Source: Ornithinibacillus bavariensis (lineage in GTDB: Bacteria; Bacillota; Bacilli; Bacillales; Amphibacillaceae). From it: DNA of 64,000 nt. The notes beneath the pieces were generated by a model. It saw only the letters and a list, made by a program, of their open reading frames with translations, was not told the DNA's origin and made no database searches. Location of the stretch: the NCBI RefSeq assembly GCF_050433565.1, contig NZ_JBNPWZ010000003.1:309398-373397 (forward strand), given 5' to 3'. This document shows positions 52,811 to 62,663 of this stretch, piece by piece (the stretch's first letter is position 1; every line of letters starts with the position of its first letter). The translations under genes were made by a program, and so were the position numbers.

Positions 52811-53098
52811 ATGACATTAAATGTAAATCATCAACTAGAATTACTTACAGATTTGTTAGACGAGCATCAATCAGAATGCTGTGCACAAATTTCAGAATAT
52901 CAACAAATAAAACGCTTAGTTAAATCAATAATGGCAAATAATAGCATCACCAATGAACAGATTCAACAACTCTTACCTGAAATATACAATTACGGTAGGC
53001 AAGGTGAAAGTGTACAGAATCACGAAGAACATATTCTTTCTAATAAAGACAATATAAATAATTGGATTAGTGCAATCGAGCAATCGAATTTACAGTAA
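52811..53098 (+). CDS. ytzH: YtzH-like small protein
   Basis: A 95-residue hydrophilic, mostly helical protein resembling the YtzH family (LELLTDLLDEHQSECCAQ). Function is unknown. GAGGTGAAA precedes the ATG. It diverges from trmB and overlaps the end of ytmP by nine bases tail to tail. The trmB-ytzH-ytmP neighbourhood is shared with B. subtilis. Confidence 0.8.
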   Translation: MTLNVNHQLELLTDLLDEHQSECCAQISEYQQIKRLVKSIMANNSITNEQIQQLLPEIYNYGRQGESVQNHEEHILSNKDNINNWISAIEQSNLQ

Positions 53099-53896
53099 TT
53101 TCATTTGCATGTTCAGATCTTGAAGCTTTTCCAGCCTCTCCTCAAATTTATCTTTTTCATCCCGTTCAAAATGAAAGGATAAAAATGCTAAGGAATCAGC
53201 AATCAAGTACCAATACATTCGAATAATAAATTGTCTATTTAATGTGATACCATATCTTTTCAACCAATTATTCCAATTTTCTTTTGGTATATATGAGTTT
53301 AAAATCATACCATAATCGGCAATTGGATCAGCAATCATGGTTTGATCCCAATCAATTAAATATAATTCATCTGTATCTGTTAATAATAGATTGTGATGGT
53401 TGATGTCGCCATGACATACAGTTAATCGTTGTTGCCGAGTAACATCTAAATGTTTATATAAATTATCGATTCCTTCTCTAATTTCAATAGAGAAACCCTC
53501 AAGCTGGTTGGTCAACAATCGTTGGCGAATGGTTTGAAAATGATCCTCAGCTGTTTTTGGCTTTTTACCTAAACGTAACAGCATGGAGAAAAGCTCTGCT
53601 GAATGATGGATTTTATGAATAAGATCAGCGACTCTATTGTGTTGCATTTCAGCTGGTCTTAATTCTCTTCCCGGAAGCCATTTTTGAGCAGTTACAACAT
53701 CACCATTATCCAGTCGTTTCGTCCACACTAGCTTCGGTACGAAGCCCCCCGCAGATAATACTGCTAAAAATGGCGATGAATTTCTCTTTAGAAAAAGTTG
53801 CTTTGAACCTTTCCTTGCTACAAATGCCTCTCCTGTTAATCCACCTGCTGGCATGATATCCCATTCTTTATCTAATACTTTGCCTATCCAATCCAT
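53090..53896 (-). CDS. ytmP: Aminoglycoside/choline phosphotransferase-fold protein (YtmP)
   Basis: A 268-residue kinase-like protein. The catalytic loop is VCHGDINHHNLLL and the metal site LYLIDWDQTMIADPIAD, as in the APH/choline kinase superfamily. The N-terminal part lacks a clear glycine loop but has a lysine in KQLFLKRNSSP. The substrate is unknown; resistance to aminoglycosides should not be assumed. It follows the ytlR operon on the minus strand. Confidence 0.82.
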   Translation of the reverse strand: MDWIGKVLDKEWDIMPAGGLTGEAFVARKGSKQLFLKRNSSPFLAVLSAGGFVPKLVWTKRLDNGDVVTAQKWLPGRELRPAEMQHNRVADLIHKIHHSAELFSMLLRLGKKPKTAEDHFQTIRQRLLTNQLEGFSIEIREGIDNLYKHLDVTRQQRLTVCHGDINHHNLLLTDTDELYLIDWDQTMIADPIADYGMILNSYIPKENWNNWLKRYGITLNRQFIIRMYWYLIADSLAFLSFHFERDEKDKFEERLEKLQDLNMQMKLL

Positions 53897-54048
53897 CCAA
53901 CCATTCCTTAAACAACTAATTTATCTATAACTAAATCTAGCTTATTTAAAAACAGACATGATTATAGATTAACGAATTCTATCATTATTTTCAAGATACC
54001 TGTCTAAAATTTAGCCTTGGAAATACATGTTAATAATTTGATAGTTTA

Positions 54049-54972
54049 CTAGATATTTGTCCCTAAAACTTGAATTTCCCGACTGTTCTTCAATAATGTG
54101 CATGTGTTACATTTACTTGTTTGTCCGTCTACCTGATAAAAAATTAGATTAGTAGAGGAAATACTAACCTTCTCAGCCTCTATAACCGTAACTTCTTTAA
54201 AAGAGGTGTGCTTACCTGTAAAAACCGTTAAAAATAAACCTAGAATCTTCCATTTCGATATATCTTGAATAATAAGAACCGGCATTCGTTGTGGTTGAAT
54301 TTTAGCTGTTGGAATTATTTTCATACCACCACCATAATATGGATGATTAGCAATGGTTACCATCCAACATTTCTTAATAACTTGTCTAGTTCCATCGACT
54401 TCAATTTCGATTTCAAACGGTTTAAATTTAAATAAAACTAAAATAAGTGCAATAACATAAGTAATCTTACCGATATGAAATCGATTTAATAATTTTTTAT
54501 ATACCGATTGATTCGCATGTTCTGCAATTTCAGCATCAAAGCCAAATCCAATACTATTCACAAAGTGGCGCTTTTCGCCATTCTCTAATAAATAATCACC
54601 TATCCAATAAGGAGTAACATCAGAATCCTCAACAATCCTTCGTAACATTTGCTTTGGTGTCCCTCTAACCTTACATCCACGTCCAAAATCATTTCCAGAG
54701 CCTCCAGGAATATAGCCTATTGGAATTCTACTATTCCCTATTCCATTTACTACCTCATGAATCGTCCCATCTCCACCAACCACGATAATTGTTTTTATAT
54801 TTGTATGAGCTTGGAGAACGAGTTGCCTTGCGATTTTCTCTGCATGTCCCTGAAAAGCTGTTATATATACTTTAGAATCCAATCGTTTAAAAAAATCCGT
54901 TTTACTAAGTCGACGATAGATTTTCTCGCCACGACCATTGCCAGCTACAGGGTTTACAATAAATACGTACAT
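54049..54972 (-). CDS. ytlR: Diacylglycerol/lipid kinase family protein (YtlR)
   Basis: A 307-residue DagK-catalytic-domain protein. It has FIVNPVAGNGRGEKIYRR, VVGGDGTIHEVVNGIGNSR and PGGSGNDFGRG, the nucleotide- and lipid-phosphorylation motifs. The start is the ATG at 54972, two bases after the stop of the preceding gene, so the two are translationally coupled. The lipid substrate is not defined for this paralogue. Confidence 0.87.
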   Translation of the reverse strand: MYVFIVNPVAGNGRGEKIYRRLSKTDFFKRLDSKVYITAFQGHAEKIARQLVLQAHTNIKTIIVVGGDGTIHEVVNGIGNSRIPIGYIPGGSGNDFGRGCKVRGTPKQMLRRIVEDSDVTPYWIGDYLLENGEKRHFVNSIGFGFDAEIAEHANQSVYKKLLNRFHIGKITYVIALILVLFKFKPFEIEIEVDGTRQVIKKCWMVTIANHPYYGGGMKIIPTAKIQPQRMPVLIIQDISKWKILGLFLTVFTGKHTSFKEVTVIEAEKVSISSTNLIFYQVDGQTSKCNTCTLLKNSREIQVLGTNI

Positions 54973-54973
54973 A

Positions 54974-55894
54974 CTATTCTTCTCCATTTTCAAATACAAA
55001 ACCCTGTGTTTCTTCCTCTTCCCACTCTGGGCGTCTTACATAGATGGACTGACAATGCTTTAGAAGAGCTTCAGCAGCTTTTATTTGAATGCCTTTCAAC
55101 GGGGAGGCTAATGAACGCTTTTCTTTAAACCAAACATCATAATCTTGCTTTCCTATAATTCTAGTAAGATATGGTTCTGATATATAGTTAATAATATTTG
55201 TTCTTGATAGAACAACTTTTTGTATCGGAATTTTAACATCATATTTACTCAGTATTCCCTGAATCAATTTCTCTGTACGCTTTAAAGCGAATAAAGGGCT
55301 TAAGCGCTTTGTTTGTCGATTACCATGCTCCAAAACCCAGCTACGTTCATCTGAAGCCATTATAATCGTATCCGGTTTCTCCTCTAGCAAATAAATTATT
55401 TCAATTCCAATTGGACTAATAAAGATAATTTCACTTTCTATAGGCGCATTACGAATCTCAAAAATAGGGTAATACATAACAAGATATGTGTCTGGAAAAC
55501 GCTGCAAAAAATACTTAAGTGTCGGATCAGTATGATATTTGCTGTCCATAAATGATACATTTGATACCGTTGAGGTTGCCCACTTCACTTGGAATTGAAA
55601 TAGCTGATCTAAGAAATGCAATTTAAGTTCGTCTTCTGTACTAGGAAGTCTTTCTTCCGTTATATCAGAAGTTTGCAGGAAATCTTCCGGCTGTTTTTTT
55701 CTCAATAATCCCTTCCACCTGGATTGCTTCGGCATCTCTTCTTCTCGAGTCGTGGCAATGGGCTCCTGATTACGCCATAGATAATGAAGCTTATTCCAAT
55801 TATCTTGTTTAAGACGAATAAATTGACTAGGGTAGCGATACATATCCCACTCATATCGGGATACATAATTTTGCATCTTGATTAATTGTGCCAT
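54974..55894 (-). CDS. YtlQ-like hypothetical protein
   Basis: A 306-residue soluble protein beginning MAQLIKMQNYVSRYEWDMYR. The middle (about 85-190) has alternating strands such as YLVMYYPIFEI and EIIFISPIGIEIIYLL, loosely like a nuclease-related (NERD/PD-D/ExK) core, but I cannot confirm catalytic residues. Position between thpR and ytlR corresponds to ytlQ in B. subtilis. Function is unknown. Confidence 0.65.
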   Translation of the reverse strand: MAQLIKMQNYVSRYEWDMYRYPSQFIRLKQDNWNKLHYLWRNQEPIATTREEEMPKQSRWKGLLRKKQPEDFLQTSDITEERLPSTEDELKLHFLDQLFQFQVKWATSTVSNVSFMDSKYHTDPTLKYFLQRFPDTYLVMYYPIFEIRNAPIESEIIFISPIGIEIIYLLEEKPDTIIMASDERSWVLEHGNRQTKRLSPLFALKRTEKLIQGILSKYDVKIPIQKVVLSRTNIINYISEPYLTRIIGKQDYDVWFKEKRSLASPLKGIQIKAAEALLKHCQSIYVRRPEWEEEETQGFVFENGEE

Positions 55895-55908
55895 CTACAC
55901 ACCTCCTG

Positions 55909-56466
55909 CTATAGCTTATATAATTCTACCACTTCATATTTTGGCCGCTTAGACGGGAAGATCTGGTATAACACGAAGGAATCTACATTCATCGGGAATG
56001 TTAGCTCCTGATAATGTTCCTTAATTTCTTTTAATTTTTCTGGGCCAACATCATTCCCATTCCATTTTTTTGCTAATGTTATATGTGGAGTATATGGTCT
56101 AGTTTCTTTTGGAAAACCAATAGAAGTAACAGCATCTTCAATTTGTTTAAATAAGATTTCTAATGGCTCTGTCTTTTCGACACCAGCCCATAACACCCTA
56201 GGGCTATTATGTCTTCCAAACGTACCAATTCCACCAACTGATATTGAAAATTGGTTTTGCTTAGAAATAGTTCGAAGTACTTCTTGAAGTTGTATAATCC
56301 TTTCCTCTTCAACTGCTCCTAGAAATTTCAACGTTATATGTAAATCTTCTTTCCATGGCCATTGCTTATAAGATACAAACGTTTTAAGTTCTTCCTGCCA
56401 TCTAGCAAATTCTTCTTTTACGTTAGCAGCAACTGGGATTGCAATAAAATAATGGGGTGTATTCAT
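55909..56466 (-). CDS. thpR: RNA 2',3'-cyclic phosphodiesterase (ThpR/YtlP)
   Basis: A 185-residue 2H phosphoesterase. Both HxTx motifs are present: DLHITLKFLG and TPHITLAKKW. Such enzymes open 2',3'-cyclic phosphates at RNA ends. The start is the ATG at 56466 after GAGGGAAG; the longer reading runs into the pseudouridine synthase gene. It is in one operon with the genes on either side. Confidence 0.9.
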   Translation of the reverse strand: MNTPHYFIAIPVAANVKEEFARWQEELKTFVSYKQWPWKEDLHITLKFLGAVEEERIIQLQEVLRTISKQNQFSISVGGIGTFGRHNSPRVLWAGVEKTEPLEILFKQIEDAVTSIGFPKETRPYTPHITLAKKWNGNDVGPEKLKEIKEHYQELTFPMNVDSFVLYQIFPSKRPKYEVVELYKL

Positions 56467-56482
56467 TTTACTTCCCTCACAA

Positions 56483-57196
56483 TTATTTGATTGATTGACA
56501 ATAGGAAAGCTCCTCCGCATTCAGTTCACGATACTCACCTAAGGCTAAAGTTTTATCAAGTACTAAATCCCCCATACTAAGACGTTTTAAATATATAACC
56601 TTCTTGTCTATAGCCTCAAACATTCGTTTCACTTGATGGAATTTACCTTCTGTTATGCTTACCTCTATTTCAGAGATGTCTCCTCCCGAAAGGACGTTTA
56701 ATACTGCGGGCTTTGTTTGGTAACCATCCTCTAATTGTACACCTTTCGAAAATTTAGCTACATCCTCTTTGGTTACCCTCCCCAGAATCTTAGCATAATA
56801 TGTTTTTATTACCTCCTTTTTTGGTGAAAGCAATTGATGTGCTAATTGACCATCATTCGTTAAAAGAAGTAAACCCTCAGTATCCTTATCTAGGCGTCCT
56901 ACAGGAAATGGGTTATAATGCTTGTATTTAGAAGGTAATAAATCTATTACAGTTTGGTCAAATTTATCCTCCGTAGCTGAAATCACGCCTGGAGGTTTAT
57001 TCATCATTAAGTAAATATATGGTTTATATTCAACTATTTCACCATCAAGAAGTACGGTGTCATGAATGGGATTGATGTTTAATCCACTGTCCTTTACCAC
57101 TTGATCATTTACGAGAACACGTTTACTTTTTATCAATTGTTTAACATCTTTACGCGAGCCAAGTCCCATATTCGCTAGTAGTTTATCTAATCTCAT
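56483..57196 (-). CDS. RsuA-family pseudouridine synthase
   Basis: A 237-residue enzyme with an N-terminal S4 RNA-binding domain (RLDKLLANMGLGSRKDVKQL) and a RsuA/RluB/E/F catalytic domain whose aspartate lies in VGRLDKDTEGLLLLTNDG. It probably modifies a uridine in 16S or 23S rRNA; the site is not evident. The second of two adjacent ATGs (57196) has better spacing from GAGGTG. It follows ytgP by about ten bases. Confidence 0.88.
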   Translation of the reverse strand: MRLDKLLANMGLGSRKDVKQLIKSKRVLVNDQVVKDSGLNINPIHDTVLLDGEIVEYKPYIYLMMNKPPGVISATEDKFDQTVIDLLPSKYKHYNPFPVGRLDKDTEGLLLLTNDGQLAHQLLSPKKEVIKTYYAKILGRVTKEDVAKFSKGVQLEDGYQTKPAVLNVLSGGDISEIEVSITEGKFHQVKRMFEAIDKKVIYLKRLSMGDLVLDKTLALGEYRELNAEELSYCQSIK

Positions 57197-57208
57197 CATG
57201 ACACCTCA

Positions 57209-58831
57209 TTAACGAAATATTTTCCCAAGTTTCCTTACCCGTTCTCCAAATATCCGCTCTAAGAAAGTGGACTTGTAGGCAAACCATAAATAAGCATATC
57301 CACCACAAATAACTCCCACTATTAAAACAAGCATTAATCCCCATCGTGAATCTTCATAGGAGAAAATAAATCCGATTATTAGTTTTATACTAACCACTAC
57401 CAAGCTCATAATAAGGACAAATATTCCAACTAATATCGTTCGCTTAAAAATTTGTCTGAATGAAAAATTGATAGCACGATTAATTCGTATTAAATTAAGT
57501 GCAACAGCGACACCACCCGCAATTGCGGTTGCAAAGATAGATCCTTTGGCGCCAAACATATGGATTAATTGCATATTAAAGATAATTTTAATTAATAAAG
57601 CGACAGTTAAATTTATTACAGCATGATTTTGTTGATTTATCCCTTGAAGGATAGCCGCGGTAACACTAATTAAAGCAAAAATTATTCCAACTGGTGCATA
57701 CCATCCAAGAAGTGATCCTGTGAAATCTAATTTTTCAATTCCACCATATAAAGTTCCATAGGCTTCCTTCGATAACAAGGTTAAGCCAATAGACGCAGGA
57801 ACAACTAATGCAATAATAATTTGTATGGATTGGTTAATTTGATGATTCAATTGAGAAGTCGCTTTAGCTGTAAAGGAGTTAGTGATCGCAGGCATAATAG
57901 CTAATGACAACCCTGTCGCAAGTGTAACAGGAATAATTACTAACTTATGCCCCAATACATTAATAACAGCTAATGCGGTTTCAGATATCTCCGCTTGCCC
58001 AATTGCATCCATCGCCCTGTTGAATGTAAAATTATCTACTAACTGGAACAATGGTATTGCAATAGCAACGATTACAAATGGTCCTGCATACATAAATAGC
58101 TCTCGTAATAGTTCCTTTTTCGGAACATCATGAACATATTTTTGTTGTGCAATTTTTTGATCCAGAAAATGTTTTCGTTTCTTCCAATATGTCAGGAGTA
58201 CAATATAAGATCCAATTGCCCCAATAAAAGCTGCAAATGTTGCAAATCCAACCGCTAAAGACATCGTTCCCTTAAAAACATACATGATTAAAAATGTAGT
58301 AATTAATAAAAAGACAATGCGAACAACCTGCTCAATTACCTGTGATACAGCGGTAGGACCCATGGATTGATTCCCCTGAAAGAATCCTCTAAAAATACTC
58401 ATCGAAGGGGTAATAATTAATGCAAAACTAATCATCCGAATTACCATTGTTACATCTTCTACTGTATTATCAAACTTATCGGTTGTAATAATTTGCTTTG
58501 CTATGAATTCTGCACTAAAAAACAAAGCTAAAAACGTAAGGATACCTGTTACTGCCATAATGGACATTCCAGTTTTAAACATCCTCACGCCAGTATAATA
58601 GTCCTCTAAAGAATTATATTTTGACACAAATTTAGATACAGCAGCAGGAATCCCTACAGTTGCTACTGAAATTAATATACCATATGGTGCATAGGCATAG
58701 TTGTACAAGGCCGCTCCTTGTTCACCTACCATAGCATTAAAAGGAATAACATAGATCATTCCTAAAAATTTGGATAAGAAAGAGGCTGCTGTTAGTAAAA
58801 ACGCACCTCTAATCATGGTTGATTTCGACAT
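57209..58831 (-). CDS. ytgP: MATE/MOP-superfamily flippase (YtgP, lipid II flippase-like)
   Basis: A 540-residue polytopic membrane protein with about 14 helices, of the polysaccharide exporter/MurJ superfamily. It begins RGAFLLTAASFLSKFLGMIYVIPFN, typical of YtgP/SpoVB relatives. In B. subtilis YtgP is one of the redundant flippases for lipid II. The alternative is a paralogue such as SpoVB or YkvU. It heads the operon running to ytlR. Confidence 0.87.
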   Translation of the reverse strand: MSKSTMIRGAFLLTAASFLSKFLGMIYVIPFNAMVGEQGAALYNYAYAPYGILISVATVGIPAAVSKFVSKYNSLEDYYTGVRMFKTGMSIMAVTGILTFLALFFSAEFIAKQIITTDKFDNTVEDVTMVIRMISFALIITPSMSIFRGFFQGNQSMGPTAVSQVIEQVVRIVFLLITTFLIMYVFKGTMSLAVGFATFAAFIGAIGSYIVLLTYWKKRKHFLDQKIAQQKYVHDVPKKELLRELFMYAGPFVIVAIAIPLFQLVDNFTFNRAMDAIGQAEISETALAVINVLGHKLVIIPVTLATGLSLAIMPAITNSFTAKATSQLNHQINQSIQIIIALVVPASIGLTLLSKEAYGTLYGGIEKLDFTGSLLGWYAPVGIIFALISVTAAILQGINQQNHAVINLTVALLIKIIFNMQLIHMFGAKGSIFATAIAGGVAVALNLIRINRAINFSFRQIFKRTILVGIFVLIMSLVVVSIKLIIGFIFSYEDSRWGLMLVLIVGVICGGYAYLWFAYKSTFLERIFGERVRKLGKIFR

Positions 58832-59006
58832 TTTTTCACCCGCATCTACAATATAAAATAATACACATTAAGCCTATTTTATCACACAACAAGAGGTATG
58901 GATAACTTGAGATAACACAAATATAGTATTCGACAATAATCACTATTTTTTGACTAAAAATTGTGGAGAACAAGCTGAAATGATAAAATAGTTTGGAAGG
59001 GAATGA

Positions 59007-60281
59007 GTGTGCTTGAACTATGATGTAATAGTGATTGGTGGAGGACCATCTGGATTAATGGCAGCTATTGCTGCAGCAGAACATGGTGCAAAAACACTAC
59101 TACTAGAAAAAGGAAATAAATTAGGTAAGAAATTAGCCATATCAGGAGGTGGACGTTGCAATGTGACTAATCGTCTTCCACAAGAAGAGGTTATCAAGCA
59201 TATACCTGGTAATGGCCGCTTTCTTTACAGTGCTTTTTCAGTGTTTAATAATTATGACATTATTGATTTTTTTGAAGGACTTGGTGTTGCTCTGAAGGAA
59301 GAAGACCATGGAAGAATGTTCCCTGTTTCAAATTCAGCAAAAACAGTCGTAAATGCATTAATCCATAAATTAGAAGAGCTACAAGTACAAATATATTTAA
59401 ATACACCAGTAGAGGCCGTACATTACGGGGAACATAATCATACAGTTATTCTTAAAGACGGTAAAAAAATTGATACTAGATCAGTTGTGATAGCAGTAGG
59501 TGGAAAAGCAGTACCTTATACTGGTTCAACTGGAGATGGATACGCGTGGGCAAAAAAAGCTGGACATACTATAACAGAACTTTACCCAACAGAGGTTGCC
59601 CTAACGTCACCAAATCCTTTTATCAAACAAAAAATACTTCAAGGTTTATCGTTAAGAGATATTTCTCTTTCCGTGTTAAATGTAAAAAACAAAATAATAA
59701 TTTCGCATAAAATGGATATGATTTTTACCCATTTTGGAATATCAGGTCCAGCTGTTCTACGGTGCTCCCAATTTGTTGTGAAGGAACTTATGAAAGGAAG
59801 AAATTCGGTAACCATGCTATTAGATGTGTTACCAGATAGTCATGAAGAAGAATTAATACAAGAAATCAGTAAATGGGTTAAAGAAAATCCTAAAAAGACC
59901 GTTAAAAACATCTTGAAAGGAGTAGTACCCGAACGGTTTTTGGATTTTATTCTAGCTAAAAATAATGTCCAAGATGATCAAAAGGGTGCTAATTTATCAA
60001 AAGAAGGCTTAAGGTCAATTGTACATGACTTTAAACAATTTACTTTCAATGTAGATGGATCACTTCCATTAGAAAAAGCATTTGTAACTGGAGGAGGTGT
60101 TTCCATAAAAGAAATCGTTCCTCACACCATGCAGTCTAAAATGATGGATCGACTATTTTTTTGTGGAGAAATATTAGACATACATGGATATACAGGTGGT
60201 TATAATATCACCTCTGCATTAGTTACAGGGAGACTCGCTGGAATGAATGCAGCATTTGACACTTCCTCAACTGGTATTTGA
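59007..60281 (+). CDS. ytfP: HI0933-family FAD-dependent oxidoreductase (YtfP)
   Basis: A 424-residue flavoprotein. The FAD-binding dinucleotide fold is VIVIGGGPSGLMAAIAAAEH, followed by ISGGGRCNVTNR and the C-terminal FCGEILDIHGYTGGYNITSA, which define the HI0933/BaiN-like family. The substrate is unknown. The GTG at 59007 sits about six bases after GGAAGGG and is the likely start. It diverges from ytgP, as in Bacillus. Confidence 0.9.
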   Translation: MCLNYDVIVIGGGPSGLMAAIAAAEHGAKTLLLEKGNKLGKKLAISGGGRCNVTNRLPQEEVIKHIPGNGRFLYSAFSVFNNYDIIDFFEGLGVALKEEDHGRMFPVSNSAKTVVNALIHKLEELQVQIYLNTPVEAVHYGEHNHTVILKDGKKIDTRSVVIAVGGKAVPYTGSTGDGYAWAKKAGHTITELYPTEVALTSPNPFIKQKILQGLSLRDISLSVLNVKNKIIISHKMDMIFTHFGISGPAVLRCSQFVVKELMKGRNSVTMLLDVLPDSHEEELIQEISKWVKENPKKTVKNILKGVVPERFLDFILAKNNVQDDQKGANLSKEGLRSIVHDFKQFTFNVDGSLPLEKAFVTGGGVSIKEIVPHTMQSKMMDRLFFCGEILDIHGYTGGYNITSALVTGRLAGMNAAFDTSSTGI

Positions 60282-60365
60282 TTCCTCTTATCATTTCGGT
60301 TTTTTGAGACATTCTAATAAATGTACGGGGACAACAAAAAGCCAAATAGAAAGGGTTGGTTTCGA

Positions 60366-60551
60366 GTGCAAAAGAAAGGTATATGGTTACCAATTATTGC
60401 ATCCGTTGGAGTTGGAGCAGCAACTTATTATACGATGGCGAAAAACAACCAAAATTTTGGCCAGACTATTGCTAAGATGATTCCATTTGTATCCGGAATG
60501 GGTGGCAATGGAGGAAACTCTCAAAAACTTGGCACATTTGGAATGTCCTAG
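60366..60551 (+). CDS. Small membrane protein of unknown function
   Basis: A short protein with one hydrophobic segment (LPIIASVGVGAATYYTM) and a glycine/asparagine-rich C-terminus. The GTG at 60366 (61 residues) follows AAAGGG at ten bases and is preferred. An ATG at 60321 would give 76 residues but has no ribosome binding site. It follows ytfP. I do not recognise the family. Confidence 0.55.
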   Translation: MQKKGIWLPIIASVGVGAATYYTMAKNNQNFGQTIAKMIPFVSGMGGNGGNSQKLGTFGMS

Positions 60552-60873
60552 TTTAAAAAAACATTATGGGTGATAAGTCCCATAAGTTTAAATCTATAAC
60601 TGATTGACTGGAGTGAGTTTAGTATTCAACTGGACTCATCCCAGTCTTTTTTCCTTTTGATCGCGCATGATTATACAAAAGATATACTTTTAAAATTGTC
60701 TTGTTAGCTCTAGCTTTACTAATTCTTCCCTTCAATGGTCAAGACTGCAGTAATAACCTCACCAGACATTCCTGCATGTAGCCTCTACTGAACTCACCTT
60801 ACTTTAACCTTTGCCAATACAAACCTGTATTGGTCAAATAAGAAGTTAAGAAATCATATATTTAATTTGTTTT
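60552..60873. other. Intergenic region with a possible exporter-gene relic
   Basis: No intact gene is seen in these 322 bp. They contain a terminator for the preceding small gene, an inverted repeat TTATGGG/CCCATAA (about 60566-60587), and CCAATACA/TGTATTGG (60814-60833). A minus-strand segment at 60719-60790 reads RLHAGMSGEVITAVLTIEGKN before a stop, resembling the end of membrane-fusion (HlyD/MacA-type) proteins. Confidence 0.4.
60603..60654 (+). terminator. Terminator after the small membrane protein gene
   Basis: GACTGGAGTGAGTT pairs with GGACTCATCCCAGTC (small mismatches), followed by TTTTTT. Confidence 0.7.
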
Positions 60874-61569
60874 TTACGAATCAACCTTTACAAAACGATA
60901 GCCGACACCCCAAACGGTTTCAATAAATTTTGGCTTAGCAGGGTCTGGTTCTATTTTCTCCCTTATCTTCCGAATATGGACCGTCACAGTTGTTAAATCC
61001 CCCATTGAATCAAAACCCCATATACGCTCAAATAAGTGCTCCTTACTAAACACTCTATTGGGATTTGTCGCCAAAAATACCAGCAAATCAAATTCCTTTG
61101 CGGTGAAGGTTCTCTCTTCACCATTTAAAAAAACCTGTCTTGCGTTTTGATTAATAGACAATTCTCTTATGTGAATATCGCTTGGTTCCATATGACGATT
61201 TACTAGACGTTCGTATCTGGATAAATGGGCTTTAACCCTTGCAACCAATTCATTAGGATTAAATGGCTTAACAATATAATCATCTGCTCCACGATCAAAA
61301 CCCCGTATTTTATCTATATCCTCCTTTCTAGCTGTAATCATTAAAATAGGAATATCCATTATTTTTCTTAGTTGTTTGCATAGTTCAAATCCATCAATAC
61401 CCGGGAGCATGAGGTCCAATAAAATTAGATTATAAGAATTTGTTTCTGCCTTTTTAAGCCCTTCCTCACCTGTTGTGGCAATATCACTGGCAAATCCGTT
61501 AACTTCAAGGTAGTCCCTTTCTAGCTCTGCAATACTTAATTCGTCTTCGATAATCAAGATTCTTTGCAT
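60874..61569 (-). CDS. OmpR/PhoB-family response regulator
   Basis: A 231-residue regulator: receiver domain (about 1-120; phosphoacceptor aspartate in LILLDLMLPGIDGFEL, conserved lysine in DYIVKPFNPNEL) and winged-helix DNA-binding domain (about 130-231; FTAKEFDLLVFLATNPNRVF). It overlaps the kinase gene by one base (TAATG), so the two are coupled. Targets are unknown, with no intact transporter operon adjacent. Confidence 0.93.
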   Translation of the reverse strand: MQRILIIEDELSIAELERDYLEVNGFASDIATTGEEGLKKAETNSYNLILLDLMLPGIDGFELCKQLRKIMDIPILMITARKEDIDKIRGFDRGADDYIVKPFNPNELVARVKAHLSRYERLVNRHMEPSDIHIRELSINQNARQVFLNGEERTFTAKEFDLLVFLATNPNRVFSKEHLFERIWGFDSMGDLTTVTVHIRKIREKIEPDPAKPKFIETVWGVGYRFVKVDS

Positions 61570-62654
61570 TATAACACCTTCTTTAGTGTGAAATTAATAC
61601 TTGTACCTTCACCTAATCTGCTATCGGCATAAATAGTTCCACCATGTTCACTAATAATTTTCTTTACTATTGATAATCCAAGTCCACTGCCACCAGTTCC
61701 CGTGTTTCGCGATGAATCTGTCCGATAAAAACTATTAAAAATAAATGGGATATCTTCTTTGGCGATTCCACTTCCATTATCTTTTATTTTCACGACTACA
61801 TGATCCAATTCGGATTTTAAGTGGACTTCAATTTGTTGACATTCTTTATCCATATATTTAAAGCTGTTTTGAATAATATTTGTTACTACTCGCTTAATTT
61901 GCTCGCGATCTGCCTTCACAATATAGGATTCTCCCCCATCGGCAAAAAGGGCGGCACTCCCCTGGTCTTTTTCAATAATAAGCTTTAGCTCGTCAATAAA
62001 GTCATTGAAGAAGGAATAAAGATCAACATCCTCAAACTTGAATGGAATCCGTTCCAAGTCTAGTTTAGAGTATAAAAAAAGTTCGTCAATTAATCCATCC
62101 ATATCATTTGCCTTATTATAAATAGTTTCGAGGTACCTTTCCATTTTTTCTGGAGTATTTGCCACCCCATCCTGAATACCTTTCACATAACCTTTTATTG
62201 ATGTTAACGGCGTTTTCAAATCATGGGAGATACTAGCAATGAGTTCCTTACGATCTTTTTCATATTGTAATTGTTTAGCTTTCGCATCTTTCAAATCCAA
62301 ACGCATTCTTTCAAAAGTATTAGAAAGGGCACCAAGTTCGTCCTTTTTATCCGATGCAACACTAAAATCCAAATCTCCTTCACTAATTTTCCTTGTCGCA
62401 TTGGATAACTTTTTTATCGGTTTAATAATACTTTTTGATACAAAATAAGTTAGTAGCCCATTTGTTATAATTAAAATGATTAACAAACCAATAAATCGAA
62501 GGCCAATAAATAAATCAAGTTCTCTACCGTGAGGATTTCCTTTGAAAACAATAAATAATAAGTAGCCCAGCAATATTTCAAAGATAAAGACGGAAATAAC
62601 TGGAATAATAATCATACCTATATTGGATAAGATTAATTTTTTCTTGATTAACAA
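61569..62654 (-). CDS. Sensor histidine kinase (two membrane helices, HAMP)
   Basis: A kinase of about 361 residues. Two membrane helices (about 10-35 and 48-72) with only a short extracytoplasmic link suggest intramembrane or membrane-proximal sensing. HAMP follows at about 70-125, then the phosphoacceptor histidine in SISHDLKTPLTSIKGY, an N-box (IIQNSFKYMD) and G-boxes (IKDNGSGI, GTGGSGLGLSIV). The start is probably the TTG at 62654, after AGGTGG; a GTG at 62663 lies in that site. Confidence 0.92.
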   Translation of the reverse strand: MLIKKKLILSNIGMIIIPVISVFIFEILLGYLLFIVFKGNPHGRELDLFIGLRFIGLLIILIITNGLLTYFVSKSIIKPIKKLSNATRKISEGDLDFSVASDKKDELGALSNTFERMRLDLKDAKAKQLQYEKDRKELIASISHDLKTPLTSIKGYVKGIQDGVANTPEKMERYLETIYNKANDMDGLIDELFLYSKLDLERIPFKFEDVDLYSFFNDFIDELKLIIEKDQGSAALFADGGESYIVKADREQIKRVVTNIIQNSFKYMDKECQQIEVHLKSELDHVVVKIKDNGSGIAKEDIPFIFNSFYRTDSSRNTGTGGSGLGLSIVKKIISEHGGTIYADSRLGEGTSINFTLKKVL

Positions 62655-62663
62655 TATAACCAC

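Noticed and set aside
52731..52817. ATG start for trmB at 52817
   Set aside because: It would overlap the divergent ytzH start, while the TTG at 52730 follows a good ribosome binding site and gives the usual TrmB length.
53090..53896. Aminoglycoside resistance gene
   Set aside because: The APH fold is shared by many kinases. The gene sits in the core ytmP position with no mobile element or resistance context.
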